Shown: piece by piece, positions 52,520 through 61,779 of the stretch
Position numbering within the stretch: position 1 is the first letter of the stretch
Layout: every line of letters begins with the position of its first letter
Assembly (NCBI RefSeq): GCF_032335695.1
Contig: NZ_JACTOJ010000013.1
Location: 1 to 64,000 of the forward strand
DNA: 64,000 nt
Direction: 5' to 3'
DNA from: JACTOJ01 sp032335695
Lineage (GTDB): Bacteria; Bacillota; Clostridia; Clostridiales; Clostridiaceae
Notes under the pieces: generated by a model
What the model was told of the DNA's origin: nothing
Seen by the model: only the letters and a program-made list of their open reading frames with translations
The model's database searches: none
Program-made: the position numbers and the translations under genes

Positions 52520-52600
52520 TAAAATAAGAGCAAAAGCTTATCGATAAATTACTATAGGAAGAAAATAAATGCAGGGAAGCAGACTAAAGGAGAGAAACAT

Positions 52601-53272
52601 ATGAATACAATAAGTAGTACACAAAACACAATTGACGGGTATACCCAGCAGGCAATAAAACAAAAGGAAGCACTAGAAAAATATCAGGCTGAGCAGGAAC
52701 AAACTCAAAAGAATAATGATTCAATTAATATCAGCAATAGTGCTAGTCAAGCATTAACAAATACTGCTCAATCTTCAGTTATGAGCAGTCCTTTATCTAG
52801 TTTAGTGGAAGCAGGAACTATTACTCAGGATCAGGCAAATTCTGTTTTAAGCGCATTCCAGTCTATAGGAAATCAAATTCAGAATTCAGGAACATATAGT
52901 AATACATCAAAACCACAAAATCCATTGGATACCCTAGTTTCAAATGGAACAATAACACAAGATCAAGAGAATTCCATTAAAACAGCTTTGAAGGAATCTA
53001 TGAAATCTCATAAACATCATCACAAGGATCAATCAGAAAAGCCTCCAGCAAATCCATTAGATAACCTAGTATCTTCAGGGACTATCACTCAAGATCAAGA
53101 GACTGCAATAAATAACGCTTTCCAGGCATCAGCACAATCTAATGATCAAGGACAGGATGGCTCTCAGCAATCACCTACAGATATTTTAGATAGTTTAGTT
53201 TCTGCAGGAACAATAACACAGGATCAGGAAAATGCAATTCAAAATGCATTTCAAAGTGATATGAATGAATAA
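52601..53272 (+). CDS. Four-repeat Gln/Asn-rich protein with (S)LVxxGTITQDQ motif
   Basis: The 223-residue protein starts after AAAGGAGAGAAACAT. A polar N-terminal helix (residues 1-60) is followed by four repeats at about 64-90, 107-133, 147-173 and 190-220. Each contains a PL(D/S)xLV start, GTITQDQ and a following helix with (A/T)(A/F)(F/L). They resemble short SHOCT-like oligomerisation motifs. A His-rich segment SHKHHHKD lies between repeats 2 and 3. There is no signal peptide or membrane segment. The divergent two-component system and its direct repeats suggest regulation by an outside signal. Function unknown. Confidence 0.75.
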   Translation: MNTISSTQNTIDGYTQQAIKQKEALEKYQAEQEQTQKNNDSINISNSASQALTNTAQSSVMSSPLSSLVEAGTITQDQANSVLSAFQSIGNQIQNSGTYSNTSKPQNPLDTLVSNGTITQDQENSIKTALKESMKSHKHHHKDQSEKPPANPLDNLVSSGTITQDQETAINNAFQASAQSNDQGQDGSQQSPTDILDSLVSAGTITQDQENAIQNAFQSDMNE

Positions 53273-53286
53273 TTTAGGAGGTTATT

Positions 53287-53640
53287 ATGAGTATTTCTTC
53301 GATTTCATATGCATCAAATAATTCATCTGCAGCAACCACACAAAGCAGCGATGTAACCAGCCTTGAAAAACAGAAGGCAAATCTTCAGCAGCAGTTGGAG
53401 CAGGTTAATAATAGCAAGGAGGATGAAAAGACTAAGCAAGCTAAGACTAAAGAATTGGAAGCCAAAATCCAGCAGTTAGAAGCTGAGATTCAGCAAGCGG
53501 AGTCAAGCAAAGCAAGCAGTGCTTCTGGTAAAAGCGACGATTCTTTAAAGTCTGTTAGTAGCGATAATAATAAAAGCAAAACAAGTAAAGAAGAAACCAG
53601 TGAAAACTCAACAGGCAGTACAGTTGATGTTTATGCTTAA
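53287..53640 (+). CDS. Small coiled-coil, Ser-rich protein (FlxA-like)
   Basis: This 117-residue gene follows the repeat protein by 14 bases with TTAGGAGG. Residues 25-73 form a strong coiled coil (LEKQKANLQQQLEQVNNSK, AKTKELEAKIQQLEAEIQQ). The flanks are low complexity, rich in Ser, Lys and Asn, and the end is VDVYA. The pattern recalls FlxA-like proteins. It should be co-transcribed with the repeat protein and may bind it. No signal peptide is seen. Confidence 0.7.
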   Translation: MSISSISYASNNSSAATTQSSDVTSLEKQKANLQQQLEQVNNSKEDEKTKQAKTKELEAKIQQLEAEIQQAESSKASSASGKSDDSLKSVSSDNNKSKTSKEETSENSTGSTVDVYA

Positions 53641-53688
53641 TTAAATTAATACTATGCTTTAAACCATAACCTATTCAATTTAAGGAAT

Positions 53689-53727
53689 GTTATAGATCAG
53701 TGTTAAAAATAAACACTGATTTATAAC
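53689..53727. repeat. Hairpin element A (16-bp stem), relative at 56423-56460
   Basis: Bases 53689-53704 pair with 53712-53727 with one G-U pair. The core arms ATCAGTGTT and AACACTGAT recur in the hairpin at 56423-56460. There is no T-run on either side, so it is not a standard terminator. Confidence 0.6.
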
Positions 53728-53743
53728 AGCACCTAAACTTCAG

Positions 53744-55051
53744 TCAAATTGCTTTGCTTAATTTGTAGAGCAGAGCACCATGAGCTGGAATGTACATAGC
53801 AGGCAACTCATTTAAAGCCCCCAAATCTTTATGCTTCCACAAATCCCTCACTATGACGTCCTCTTTAATTCCAAGAGCCTCTAAAGAAATATTTAATGCC
53901 TTTGTTTCATCTGATAAATTGAAAAGTGCCACATAATCACTTCCGTCATTATCATCTTTGCTTCTCCAGACAGCATGGCTCTCGTCTTTTTCAATCTGCT
54001 CAGCTCCATGAGCTCCAGTTACGAGATGCAGCACTTCATGATTGGTAAGCAGAGCAAGAGTTTTCTCATCAAGCTTTGTAAGCTCAGCTCCAATCATAAG
54101 AGGTGAGCGGAATATACACCAAAGGGTCATTAAGGTTATTTGCTCATCATAAGTGAAATTTGTATAACGCTCATGTCCAAAGCCTTTGCCCAGCCAGCCT
54201 ATAGGCAGCATATCGCAGTCTGGATAACAGCCTTCTGAAACATGCTTTTGCCAAACTTCGCAGCGAAAAAACATATTTTTAAGCAAGTTCCAATTGTCCC
54301 AGAAATCATCAGTTATACGCCACATATTGGAATATTTCTCTAAGTGCCAGGCTTTTTCTATTACAGCTGGCCCAGGGGAAAGGCTTAGCACTATATTTCT
54401 GCCGCAGTTAGCAATTGCATTATGGATCAGCTCAATTTCTTTTTCAGCGGAATAAGGATTTTCAGGATACATATTGGTATTGCATATGTCATCAACCTTC
54501 ACAAAGTCGATACCCCATTCTGCATATAACTGAAAAATTGAATTGTAATATTCTTCAGCTCCCTTCATTTTATAGTTTACTCCGTACATATCTGGGTTCC
54601 ATTTACTTATGGAGTAGGGATCAGCAATTTGGTCCGCTGTTAATTCTGTATCCTTTATTTTTAAATGCATATGAGCAGCATATCTAGGAATTCCTCTCAT
54701 GATATGTATACCTAGTTTCAATCCAAGGCTGTGAATGTAATCAGCTAGAGGTCCAAAGCCTAAGCCATTTTTTGAAGATGGAAATCTGTTTTCTGCAGGA
54801 AGTTGTCTTGAATATTCATCCATGTTAAAGTGGCTGAAGTTTATATACTGAAACTCATCTCTCTTGCTGCCAGCATTAGGGTCCGACCATTGAATGTCTA
54901 TTACTACATATTCATAGCCATAAGGCCTTAGGTATTTTGCCATATATTCAGCATTTGCTCTAACTTGTTCTTCGTTTACTGTAGTGTCGTAATAATCATA
55001 GCTGTTCCAGCCCATAGGAGGGGTTTTTACATAAGAGTTTTTTAAAAGCAT
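53744..55051 (-). CDS. Alpha-galactosidase, glycoside hydrolase family 27
   Basis: The 435-residue protein begins KTPPMGWNSYDYY, the family start. It has no signal peptide, so it acts on sugars taken into the cell. The nucleophile is likely Asp187 in GIDFVKVDDIC and the acid/base Asp249 in WRITDDFWDNW. A C-terminal beta-sandwich (about 350-435) completes the family length. It would remove terminal alpha-galactose from raffinose- or melibiose-type sugars; a related GH27 specificity is possible. The AraC regulator divergent to it is the probable controller. Confidence 0.92.
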   Translation of the reverse strand: MLLKNSYVKTPPMGWNSYDYYDTTVNEEQVRANAEYMAKYLRPYGYEYVVIDIQWSDPNAGSKRDEFQYINFSHFNMDEYSRQLPAENRFPSSKNGLGFGPLADYIHSLGLKLGIHIMRGIPRYAAHMHLKIKDTELTADQIADPYSISKWNPDMYGVNYKMKGAEEYYNSIFQLYAEWGIDFVKVDDICNTNMYPENPYSAEKEIELIHNAIANCGRNIVLSLSPGPAVIEKAWHLEKYSNMWRITDDFWDNWNLLKNMFFRCEVWQKHVSEGCYPDCDMLPIGWLGKGFGHERYTNFTYDEQITLMTLWCIFRSPLMIGAELTKLDEKTLALLTNHEVLHLVTGAHGAEQIEKDESHAVWRSKDDNDGSDYVALFNLSDETKALNISLEALGIKEDVIVRDLWKHKDLGALNELPAMYIPAHGALLYKLSKAI

Positions 55052-55198
55052 AAATTATCATCCTTTCTAATGATAAAGTAATATTTTGATTAGATTTTAT
55101 TAGTGTGATTATTCTCCAGTGATATAATATATACTGAGTATATAGCTGCATAAAGGCTGTAACAAGAGAATTAAATTGATAAAAGGGGTAAATTTTTG

Positions 55199-56041
55199 AT
55201 GCCATATGAATTTAGAAATTTTGGCTTTGTTTCTTTTGATGATATACCCAATCCTCCCTTTGAACTAAAGGATATGGGAATAGAGAAACGAAATACCATG
55301 GATTATTATTTTGAAAACAACAATAGAGATATTTCTGGCTACTTATTTCAATATACATTGAAAGGATATGGAATATTTGAAACCGGCAATGAGGTACATA
55401 GAATTGAAGCTAATAAAGCTTTTTTTGTTGAAATACCAGGTGAGGATAAATATTATTGTCCTTCAGGTATTGATGAAAACGGATGGCAAATTCTGTATTT
55501 CCATTTTGAAGGAGCTGCAGTAAAGCCCTACTACGATAAAATAGTGCAGAAAACGGGAAAGATTTTAACTCTTCCTGAAAGCAGCAAAGTGATACAGTAT
55601 CTTCTGAACTTTCATCAGCAGCTGATAAATGGAAGGAAGCTTAAGCCTTTTATGGGCAGTGAAATAGTATTCCATTTTTTGTCCTTGTTATGCAGAACCA
55701 TAGCATATAATGAGGAAGATTACTCCTTGAGAACCAGACTTGCTATAGAAAAAATGGAAAATGAGTTTTCAAGCATCAGCGGAATCGACAGCTTGGCTAG
55801 GAGTTTAGAAGTTTCTTCAAGTCACTTTGTCAGAGAATTTACAAGGGAAACAGGAATAAATCCTATAAGATATTTAACAAATATTCGAATTGAAAAAGCA
55901 ATGAACTTACTTCAGAATACAGGGCTTTCAATAAATGAAATAGCTGCAAGGTGCGGCTTCTCCTGTGGCAACTATTTCAGCAAGGTATTCAGAAAAAGCA
56001 CCAAGCTTTCACCCTATCAATTTAGAAACGAAAGAAGGTGA
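55199..56041 (+). CDS. AraC family regulator, probably of the alpha-galactosidase gene
   Basis: ATG 55199 (280 residues) has AAAAGGGG upstream. Residues 1-150 form an AraC-type cupin sensing domain (YLFQYTLKGYGIFE, YYCPSGI, WQILYFHFEG). Residues 180-280 hold two HTH motifs (SGIDSLARSLEVSSSHFVREF; LSINEIAARCGFSCGNYFSKVFRKS). It is divergent from the GH27 gene with 147 bases between them. A sugar-responsive activator is the natural reading. Confidence 0.9.
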   Translation: MPYEFRNFGFVSFDDIPNPPFELKDMGIEKRNTMDYYFENNNRDISGYLFQYTLKGYGIFETGNEVHRIEANKAFFVEIPGEDKYYCPSGIDENGWQILYFHFEGAAVKPYYDKIVQKTGKILTLPESSKVIQYLLNFHQQLINGRKLKPFMGSEIVFHFLSLLCRTIAYNEEDYSLRTRLAIEKMENEFSSISGIDSLARSLEVSSSHFVREFTRETGINPIRYLTNIRIEKAMNLLQNTGLSINEIAARCGFSCGNYFSKVFRKSTKLSPYQFRNERR

Positions 56042-56046
56042 AAAAG

Positions 56047-56394
56047 CTAGGATTTTTCAAAGCTATCTTTATAAACTTCATCGGATGATGAAAAAACAAT
56101 TTCTGAACCCAAAATCTTTCCAGATAGAAGCGAATTACTAAGAATGCTTTTATCTTTAGGATTGTAATTCAAAGCTATATGATTATCTTTTATGGTATAT
56201 TTCCCTTCTACACTTTCCGAATTTTTATCTAAAATATAATATAGTTTAAAGGTATTGTCAGCCTTTAACAGCAAAATTTTATTGGTGTTTTTAAGGCATA
56301 CGTACTTACCGGAATAAGAAGTTTTTTTATGAGGAAAAAATACAAGCAATGAAAAACAAACTATAAATATGGTAAAAACCAATCTTTTTTTCAT
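56047..56394 (-). CDS. Small exported protein of unknown function
   Basis: ATG 56394 follows AGAGAGGTGCTATAT and gives 115 residues. An N-terminal membrane or signal segment (about residues 5-22) is followed by a beta-rich domain: GKYVCLKNTNKILLLKADNTFKLYY, EGKYTIKDNHIALNYN. This pattern occurs in small exported proteins of Firmicutes with lipocalin-like strands, but no function is known. It converges with the AraC gene, leaving only five bases between the stops. Confidence 0.6.
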   Translation of the reverse strand: MKKRLVFTIFIVCFSLLVFFPHKKTSYSGKYVCLKNTNKILLLKADNTFKLYYILDKNSESVEGKYTIKDNHIALNYNPKDKSILSNSLLSGKILGSEIVFSSSDEVYKDSFEKS

Positions 56395-56422
56395 ATATAG
56401 CACCTCTCTTAAATTAGGTTCT

Positions 56423-56460
56423 GTTTTAAATCAGTGTTGATTTTTACACTGATTTAAAAC
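56423..56460. repeat. Hairpin element B (15-bp perfect stem), relative of 53689-53727
   Basis: GTTTTAAATCAGTGT (56423-56437) pairs perfectly with ACACTGATTTAAAAC (56446-56460) around an 8-base loop. No T-run follows. It lies just upstream of the small exported-protein gene and shares its core with hairpin A. Confidence 0.6.
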
Positions 56461-56970
56461 TTCCTTTAAAAAATACTGAAGCCATCTCCTTGAAGTCTGA
56501 ATTAATTATATTCCCTGCAAAACATAAAATGAAAAATTCTATAGAGGATTATTGATATGACCATGAATGAAATTTTAAAAAATAAGCCTAAATAGCTATA
56601 GTTTTCATAATTTTATTAAATCAGAGCCAGCTGATTAAAATATTTTCATAAGTGCATATTGGGGCAAGATAAATTTTGAACAAATGTTTAAATTTAAACT
56701 GCTTTAAAAATGCAAATGTCAAAAATACAAAGGACAAATTTTCATTTAAATAATGAATTTGTTTACAAATAAGATAATAATATTCCCACCTTACAAAACG
56801 GCTTGAAACTGAGAATAGGCTATGAAAAAGCACATTAATTTGTTTAAACAAGCTATAACAGTAGCAAGAATTATTTAGTTTAGAAAAGCTGAAGTTTTAG
56901 TTTTAATATGGACCTGCACTATAATCTATATATCCTAAATGTAAACAAAAAGTTAAGAGGGGGATTAATT
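56461..56970. other. Long AT-rich interval before the kdp operon
   Basis: I see no convincing gene. Short frames exist, such as an 11-residue one near 56557 with GAGGA upstream, but nothing supports them. I looked for a ydaO-type (cyclic di-AMP) riboswitch, which often controls potassium uptake, and found no match to its conserved blocks. TATAAT near 56920 could be the -10 of the kdp promoter, but no good -35 accompanies it. Confidence 0.4.
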
Positions 56971-57072
56971 ATGCTAGATCTTTTATTTGTGGTATTGCTT
57001 GCAGCTGGTTTTGGTTTTCTCGGTTTAGTTATAAATTTTTGTGAAAAGCAAATCGGAGAGAAGAAAGAGTAA
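56971..57072 (+). CDS. 33-residue membrane protein leading the kdp operon
   Basis: ATG 56971 follows AAGAGGGGGATTAATT. The product has one membrane segment (LLFVVLLAAGFGFLGLVINF) and a charged tail CEKQIGEKKE. Small single-pass proteins just before kdpF occur in other kdp operons. The role is unknown; a stabilising or regulatory part of the pump is possible. It ends 14 bases before kdpF. Confidence 0.7.
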   Translation: MLDLLFVVLLAAGFGFLGLVINFCEKQIGEKKE

Positions 57073-57086
57073 AGGGGAGATATATT

Positions 57087-57164
57087 ATGTGGGCACTGAT
57101 AGCAATAATAGTTTTTATTTTCGTCTACCTTAGCTATGCACTCATAAATCCAGACAAATTTTAG
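57087..57164 (+). CDS. kdpF: KdpF, small subunit of the potassium pump
   Basis: The 25-residue peptide (AIIVFIFVYLSYALINPDKF at its end) has one membrane helix and the typical (Y/F)ALxxPDKF ending of KdpF. AGGGGAGATATATT is the ribosome site. KdpF stabilises the KdpABC complex by lying against KdpA. KdpA starts 49 bases downstream. Confidence 0.9.
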   Translation: MWALIAIIVFIFVYLSYALINPDKF

Positions 57165-57213
57165 GACACATTAGAATAAATTTTATGAAGCAGGAAGTCA
57201 GGAGGTACTTCAA

Positions 57214-58893
57214 ATGGAAATTTTACAGATAATCATACCATTAGTCATATTTATGCTTTTGGTGGTTCCTACGGGAAAATATCTTTACTATGTTAGCACA
57301 GGTGAGAAGGCTTTTGGAGATAAGGTTTTTAATCCAATAGACAATTTTATTTACAAAATATGCGGGATAGACAAGAAAGAGGAAATGGGATGGAAAAAGT
57401 ATGTGGTAGTACTTATTTTAGTAAACGCGGTTATGACCTTTGCAGCGTATCTAGTGCTTAGGGTACAGTCCTATCTTTTTCTAAATCCAAACGGCATAGG
57501 TAATATGGAGCAATCCTTGACCTTTAATACAGTAATAAGCTTTATAACCAATACTAATCTTCAAGATTACAGCGGAGAGTCTGGGGTATCCTATTTAAGC
57601 CAGATGATCGTAATGACATTTTTCATGTTTACTTCCGCTGCCAGCGGATTCGCAGTGGCTTTAGCCTTTATGAGAGGCATCATAGGCAAGAAAAAGCTTG
57701 GAAATTTCTATGTGGATTTTGTTAGAGTTATTACAAGAGTTTTACTTCCTTTATCAGTTATAGTAACAGTTCTTTTAGTAGCTCAGGGAGTTCCTCAAAC
57801 CTTAGCCGCTAATCACACGGTAACTACTATAGAAGGGAAGCTTCAGGACATAGCTTTAGGACCAGTGGCTTCTTTAGAGGCAATAAAGCACATAGGAACA
57901 AATGGAGGAGGCTTTTTTGGAGCTAATTCAGCTCATCCCTTTGAGAATCCTAATCCTATATCAAATTTAATTGAGCTTTTATCAATGATGCTGCTGCCAG
58001 GTGCTTTAGTGTACACCTTTGGTATGATGCTGAAAAATAAGAAGCAGGGATGGGCTATATTTGCCGCTATGGCAATTTTGTTTGTATTGGTTCTTCCTAT
58101 AGCTTATACAGCTGAGAAGACTGGCAATCCAGCTTTAGCTAAGGTAGGTTTATCCCAAGCTATGGGCAATATGGAAGGCAAGGAGGTAAGGTTTGGAATA
58201 CCTCAATCGGCACTGTTCACTACTGTGACTACAGCTTTTACCACAGGAACGGTGAACAACATGCATGACTCCTTAATGCCTTTAGGTGGACTAGTTGCCA
58301 TGATAAATATGATGCTTAATGTAGTTTTTGGCGGTAAGGGTGTAGGTTTCATGAATATGATGATGTATGCCATACTCACAGTATTCTTAGCAGGACTTAT
58401 GGTGGGAAGGACACCTGAATTTTTAACAAAAAAATTGGAAGGAAAAGAAATTAAATTAGTAGCTTTAGCTATAATAATACATCCATTTTTGATACTCATG
58501 TTTTCTGCCTTAGCACTAATAATGCCCCAAGGACTAGCAGGAATAAGCAACCCTTCCTACCATGGATTGTCGCAGATTATATATCAGTATGCTTCTTCCG
58601 CAGCTAACAATGGATCAGGCTTTGAGGGACTTGGAGATAATACCTTGTTCTGGAACACCACAGCAGGTATAGTAATGTTCCTTGGAAGATATTTATCCAT
58701 AATTATTTTAATGTCGGTGGCAGGCTCCTTAGCTTCTAAGAAAGCTGTACCAGTAACAGCAGGTACCTTTAAGACAGATAATACTATGTTTACTATAACC
58801 TTAGTTATTGTAGTACTTATAATAGGAGCTTTGACCTTTTTGCCTGCCATAGCACTTGGACCAATTTCTGAGCATTTAACTTTATTTCATTAG
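57214..58893 (+). CDS. kdpA: Potassium-transporting ATPase subunit A
   Basis: A 559-residue membrane protein of the K+ channel superfamily with four selectivity-filter-like segments. Recognisable pieces are VPTGKYLYYV near the start, SFITNTNLQDYSGE, GTNGGGFFGANSAHPFENPN and SSAANNGSGFEGL. KdpA selects and conducts potassium, driven by KdpB. It has the normal length and about ten membrane helices. The ribosome site is AGGAGG before the ATG. Confidence 0.96.
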   Translation: MEILQIIIPLVIFMLLVVPTGKYLYYVSTGEKAFGDKVFNPIDNFIYKICGIDKKEEMGWKKYVVVLILVNAVMTFAAYLVLRVQSYLFLNPNGIGNMEQSLTFNTVISFITNTNLQDYSGESGVSYLSQMIVMTFFMFTSAASGFAVALAFMRGIIGKKKLGNFYVDFVRVITRVLLPLSVIVTVLLVAQGVPQTLAANHTVTTIEGKLQDIALGPVASLEAIKHIGTNGGGFFGANSAHPFENPNPISNLIELLSMMLLPGALVYTFGMMLKNKKQGWAIFAAMAILFVLVLPIAYTAEKTGNPALAKVGLSQAMGNMEGKEVRFGIPQSALFTTVTTAFTTGTVNNMHDSLMPLGGLVAMINMMLNVVFGGKGVGFMNMMMYAILTVFLAGLMVGRTPEFLTKKLEGKEIKLVALAIIIHPFLILMFSALALIMPQGLAGISNPSYHGLSQIIYQYASSAANNGSGFEGLGDNTLFWNTTAGIVMFLGRYLSIIILMSVAGSLASKKAVPVTAGTFKTDNTMFTITLVIVVLIIGALTFLPAIALGPISEHLTLFH

Positions 58894-58966
58894 AATGGCA
58901 GGTAATGCTTGATTAAGGAAAGCCTTTATGATAGAAGATTAAATTTAACAATAAGGAGACTTTTAT

Positions 58967-61027
58967 ATGAGTAAGGAGAAAAAAAGCAAATTTATTACTT
59001 CAAAAATAGCTAAACAGGCTGTAATAGATGCTTTTGTAAAATTAAATCCTAAATATATGATGAAAAATCCAGTCATGTTTGTGGTGGAAATAGGTTTTGT
59101 AATAACTTTATTCCTAACTTTTTTTCCAGCAGCCTTTGGAGATAAAGGGGAAAATCTATCCTTATATAATTTCATAGTTGCTGTAATATTGTTTATCACA
59201 GTACTATTTGCTAATTTTGCGGAAGCAGTGGCAGAAGGAAGAGGTAAAGCTCAGGCAGAAAGCCTTAAGAAAACCCGTAAGGATACTATGGCAAAGCTTA
59301 TAACTTCAGATGGAAGCATAAAGACTGTAAGTGCAGGAGAATTGAAAAAAGGCGATATAGTGCTGGTAGAGACAGGCGATATAATACCTAATGATGGTGA
59401 AGTTATTGAGGGACTAGCTTCCGTAGATGAATCCGCAATAACTGGTGAATCTGCACCAGTTATGAAAGAAGCGGGAGGAGACTTTGCCTCTGTAACTGGA
59501 GGCACAAAGGTGGTAAGCGATTGGCTTAAGGTGGCAATAACTGTTACCCCAGGAGAATCCTTTTTAGATAAGATGATAGCTTTGGTAGAAGGAGCCTCAA
59601 GACAGAAGACACCCAATGAAATTGCCTTAAATACTGTGCTAGTAAGCCTTACCTTAATATTTCTAATAGTTATTGTAGCCCTGTATCCTATGGCTAGCTA
59701 TTCTGGAGTAACTATAAGGATAGCTACATTAATAGCACTCTTGGTTTGCTTGATACCTACTACTATAGGAGGACTTCTATCTGCTATAGGTATTGCTGGA
59801 ATGGACAGAGTTACAAGATTCAATGTAATAGCGATGTCAGGTAAAGCAGTGGAGGCCTGCGGAGATGTGAATACCATGATATTAGACAAGACTGGTACTA
59901 TAACCTATGGTAACAGATTAGCAGCTGAATTCATTTTTACCGAGAATTCCAATTTAGAGGAGCTCATAGATTTTTCAGTCATAGCTTCCTTAAAAGATGA
60001 AACTCCAGAAGGAAGATCTATAGTAGATTTAGGCAGAAAGCTTAATACTAAGGTAGAAGAGTCAGAGTATGATAACTTAGATTTTATAGAATTCACAGCG
60101 CAAACCAGAATGAGTGGAGTGGATCTTAAAGACGGTAAAAAAATTAGAAAAGGTGCTCAGGATGCCATTAAGAAATTTGTGCTGGAAGCGGGGGGAAAGA
60201 TTCCAAAGGATTTGGATGAAGGATTAACTAAAGTGTCAAAGGCTGGAGGTACACCACTTGTAGTATGTGTAGACAATAAAATATATGGTATCATATACCT
60301 AAAGGATACTGTAAAGCCTGGACTTGTAGAGAGATTCCAAAGACTGAGAGATATAGGTATTAAAACTGTGATGTGTACAGGAGACAATCCCCTTACCGCT
60401 GCTACCATAGCTAAAGAAGCAGGGGTAGACGAATTTATAGCTGAATGTAAGCCTGAGGATAAGATAGAAGTAATAAAGAAGGAACAGGCTGAAGGAAAGC
60501 TCGTGGCAATGACTGGGGATGGAACTAACGATGCGCCTGCACTAGCTAAGGCAGATGTAGGTCTTGCTATGAACAGCGGTACAACAGCTGCTAAGGAAGC
60601 TGCCAATATGATTGACTTAGATTCAAATCCTACTAAGATATTGGAAGTGGTAGAGATAGGAAAGCAGCTGCTTATAACCAGAGGTGCGCTAACTACCTTT
60701 AGCATAGCTAACGATGTAGCTAAATATTTTGCTATAATTCCTGCAATATTTATATTAGCCATACCACAGATGCAGGTGATGAACGTGATGAAGCTGTCTA
60801 CACCAAATAGTGCCATACTCTCTGCCTTGATATTTAACGCCATAATCATTCCGATGCTTATTCCGATAGCTATGAAGGGAGTTAAATACAAACCTATGAA
60901 ATCTGAAATGCTGCTGCTTAGAAATATGCTTGTGTTTGGACTAGGAGGGGTAGCAGCACCTTTCGTAGGAATTAAGGTTATAGATATTTTAATAACACCT
61001 ATTTTGAGAATGCTTAGTTTAAGTTAG
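58967..61027 (+). CDS. kdpB: Potassium-transporting ATPase subunit B
   Basis: The 686-residue P-type ATPase has the phosphorylation motif ILDKTGTITYGNR with Asp307, the actuator loop SAITGESAPV and the hinge TGDGTNDAPALAKADVG. KGAQDAI and related nucleotide-binding residues lie between them. It hydrolyses ATP to drive uptake through KdpA. GGAGACTTTTAT precedes the ATG. Length and order are normal. Confidence 0.97.
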   Translation: MSKEKKSKFITSKIAKQAVIDAFVKLNPKYMMKNPVMFVVEIGFVITLFLTFFPAAFGDKGENLSLYNFIVAVILFITVLFANFAEAVAEGRGKAQAESLKKTRKDTMAKLITSDGSIKTVSAGELKKGDIVLVETGDIIPNDGEVIEGLASVDESAITGESAPVMKEAGGDFASVTGGTKVVSDWLKVAITVTPGESFLDKMIALVEGASRQKTPNEIALNTVLVSLTLIFLIVIVALYPMASYSGVTIRIATLIALLVCLIPTTIGGLLSAIGIAGMDRVTRFNVIAMSGKAVEACGDVNTMILDKTGTITYGNRLAAEFIFTENSNLEELIDFSVIASLKDETPEGRSIVDLGRKLNTKVEESEYDNLDFIEFTAQTRMSGVDLKDGKKIRKGAQDAIKKFVLEAGGKIPKDLDEGLTKVSKAGGTPLVVCVDNKIYGIIYLKDTVKPGLVERFQRLRDIGIKTVMCTGDNPLTAATIAKEAGVDEFIAECKPEDKIEVIKKEQAEGKLVAMTGDGTNDAPALAKADVGLAMNSGTTAAKEAANMIDLDSNPTKILEVVEIGKQLLITRGALTTFSIANDVAKYFAIIPAIFILAIPQMQVMNVMKLSTPNSAILSALIFNAIIIPMLIPIAMKGVKYKPMKSEMLLLRNMLVFGLGGVAAPFVGIKVIDILITPILRMLSLS

Positions 61028-61053
61028 TTAAATAGGTAAAGGAGATTGAAATT

Positions 61054-61674
61054 ATGAAAACACTAAAAAAAGCTATAATGCTAAGTATGGTTTTAATGCT
61101 TTTATGCGGAGTTATATATCCTTTAGCCATGACAGGAATCAGTCAGCTTGCCTTTAATAAAAAGGCTAATGGGAGTATGATAACCTTAGATGGCAAGGAA
61201 GTTGGTTCAAGTTTAATAGGTCAGAGTTTTACTGATCCAAGATTTTTTAGAGGCAGAGTATCTTCCGTGAATTATAATACCTACACAGAAGATGACAAGA
61301 AAGCAGGAAAATATACTGGAGTAGCTTCGGGTTCACAAAATCTAGCTCCTTCCAATAAAGCTCTTGCAGATAGAGTACAAAAGGACATAGAGGATTTCTT
61401 GAAGACTCATCCAGATGTTAAAAAGGAAGATATACCTACTGATTTGCTTACAAGCTCAGGTTCAGGCTTAGACCCGGATATATCTCCTGAGGCGGCAAAA
61501 ATTCAAATTTCAGCAGTAGCAAAAGCCACAGGTATAGCTGACTCGGATTTGGAACAGATGGTTAAGAAGCACACTACAGGTAAAACTCTTGGTATATTCG
61601 GAGAGCCTAGAGTGAATGTGCTTCAGGTTAATTTGGAAATCGCAAGTATTTTAAAGCAGCAGGGAAAACTATAA
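61054..61674 (+). CDS. kdpC: Potassium-transporting ATPase subunit C
   Basis: This 206-residue protein has one N-terminal membrane segment (about residues 9-30) and an outside domain. Family blocks are GSSLIGQSFTDPRFFRGR, ASGSQNLAPSN, SGSGLDPDISPEAAKIQ and NVLQVNLEI. KdpC stabilises the pump and increases ATP affinity. It follows kdpB by 26 bases and is followed by a terminator. Confidence 0.96.
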   Translation: MKTLKKAIMLSMVLMLLCGVIYPLAMTGISQLAFNKKANGSMITLDGKEVGSSLIGQSFTDPRFFRGRVSSVNYNTYTEDDKKAGKYTGVASGSQNLAPSNKALADRVQKDIEDFLKTHPDVKKEDIPTDLLTSSGSGLDPDISPEAAKIQISAVAKATGIADSDLEQMVKKHTTGKTLGIFGEPRVNVLQVNLEIASILKQQGKL

Positions 61675-61690
61675 TTAAAAATCATATATG

Positions 61691-61732
61691 GCAAATTGCA
61701 AATTTTAAATCAGATTTGCAATTTGTCTTTTG
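61691..61732 (+). terminator. Intrinsic terminator after kdpC
   Basis: CAAATTGCAAAT (61692-61703) pairs perfectly with ATTTGCAATTTG (61714-61725), and TCTTTTG follows. It would separate the pump genes from the kinase gene or allow partial readthrough. Confidence 0.75.
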
Positions 61733-61779
61733 TCATTTAAAACATAGCTCTAGCTATAAAAGAGACAGGACACATTTTA

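Noticed and set aside
52601..53272. Regularly spaced repeats that could suggest a CRISPR array
   Set aside because: The repeats are coding: they translate to a repeated LVxxGTITQDQ motif in one open frame, with unequal spacing and no direct repeat-spacer structure at the DNA level. No cas genes are present.
56621..56851. 76-residue minus-strand frame upstream of kdp
   Set aside because: Phe/Lys/Leu-rich AT-driven composition, no ribosome site and no domain. Treated as non-coding.
56461..56970. Possible ydaO (cyclic di-AMP) riboswitch before kdp
   Set aside because: I found none of the conserved blocks of that class. The interval is simply AT-rich.
60157..60891. 244-residue minus-strand open frame within kdpB
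   Set aside because: kdpB is complete and conserved on the plus strand. The hydrophobic shadow frame is a by-product of its codon usage.
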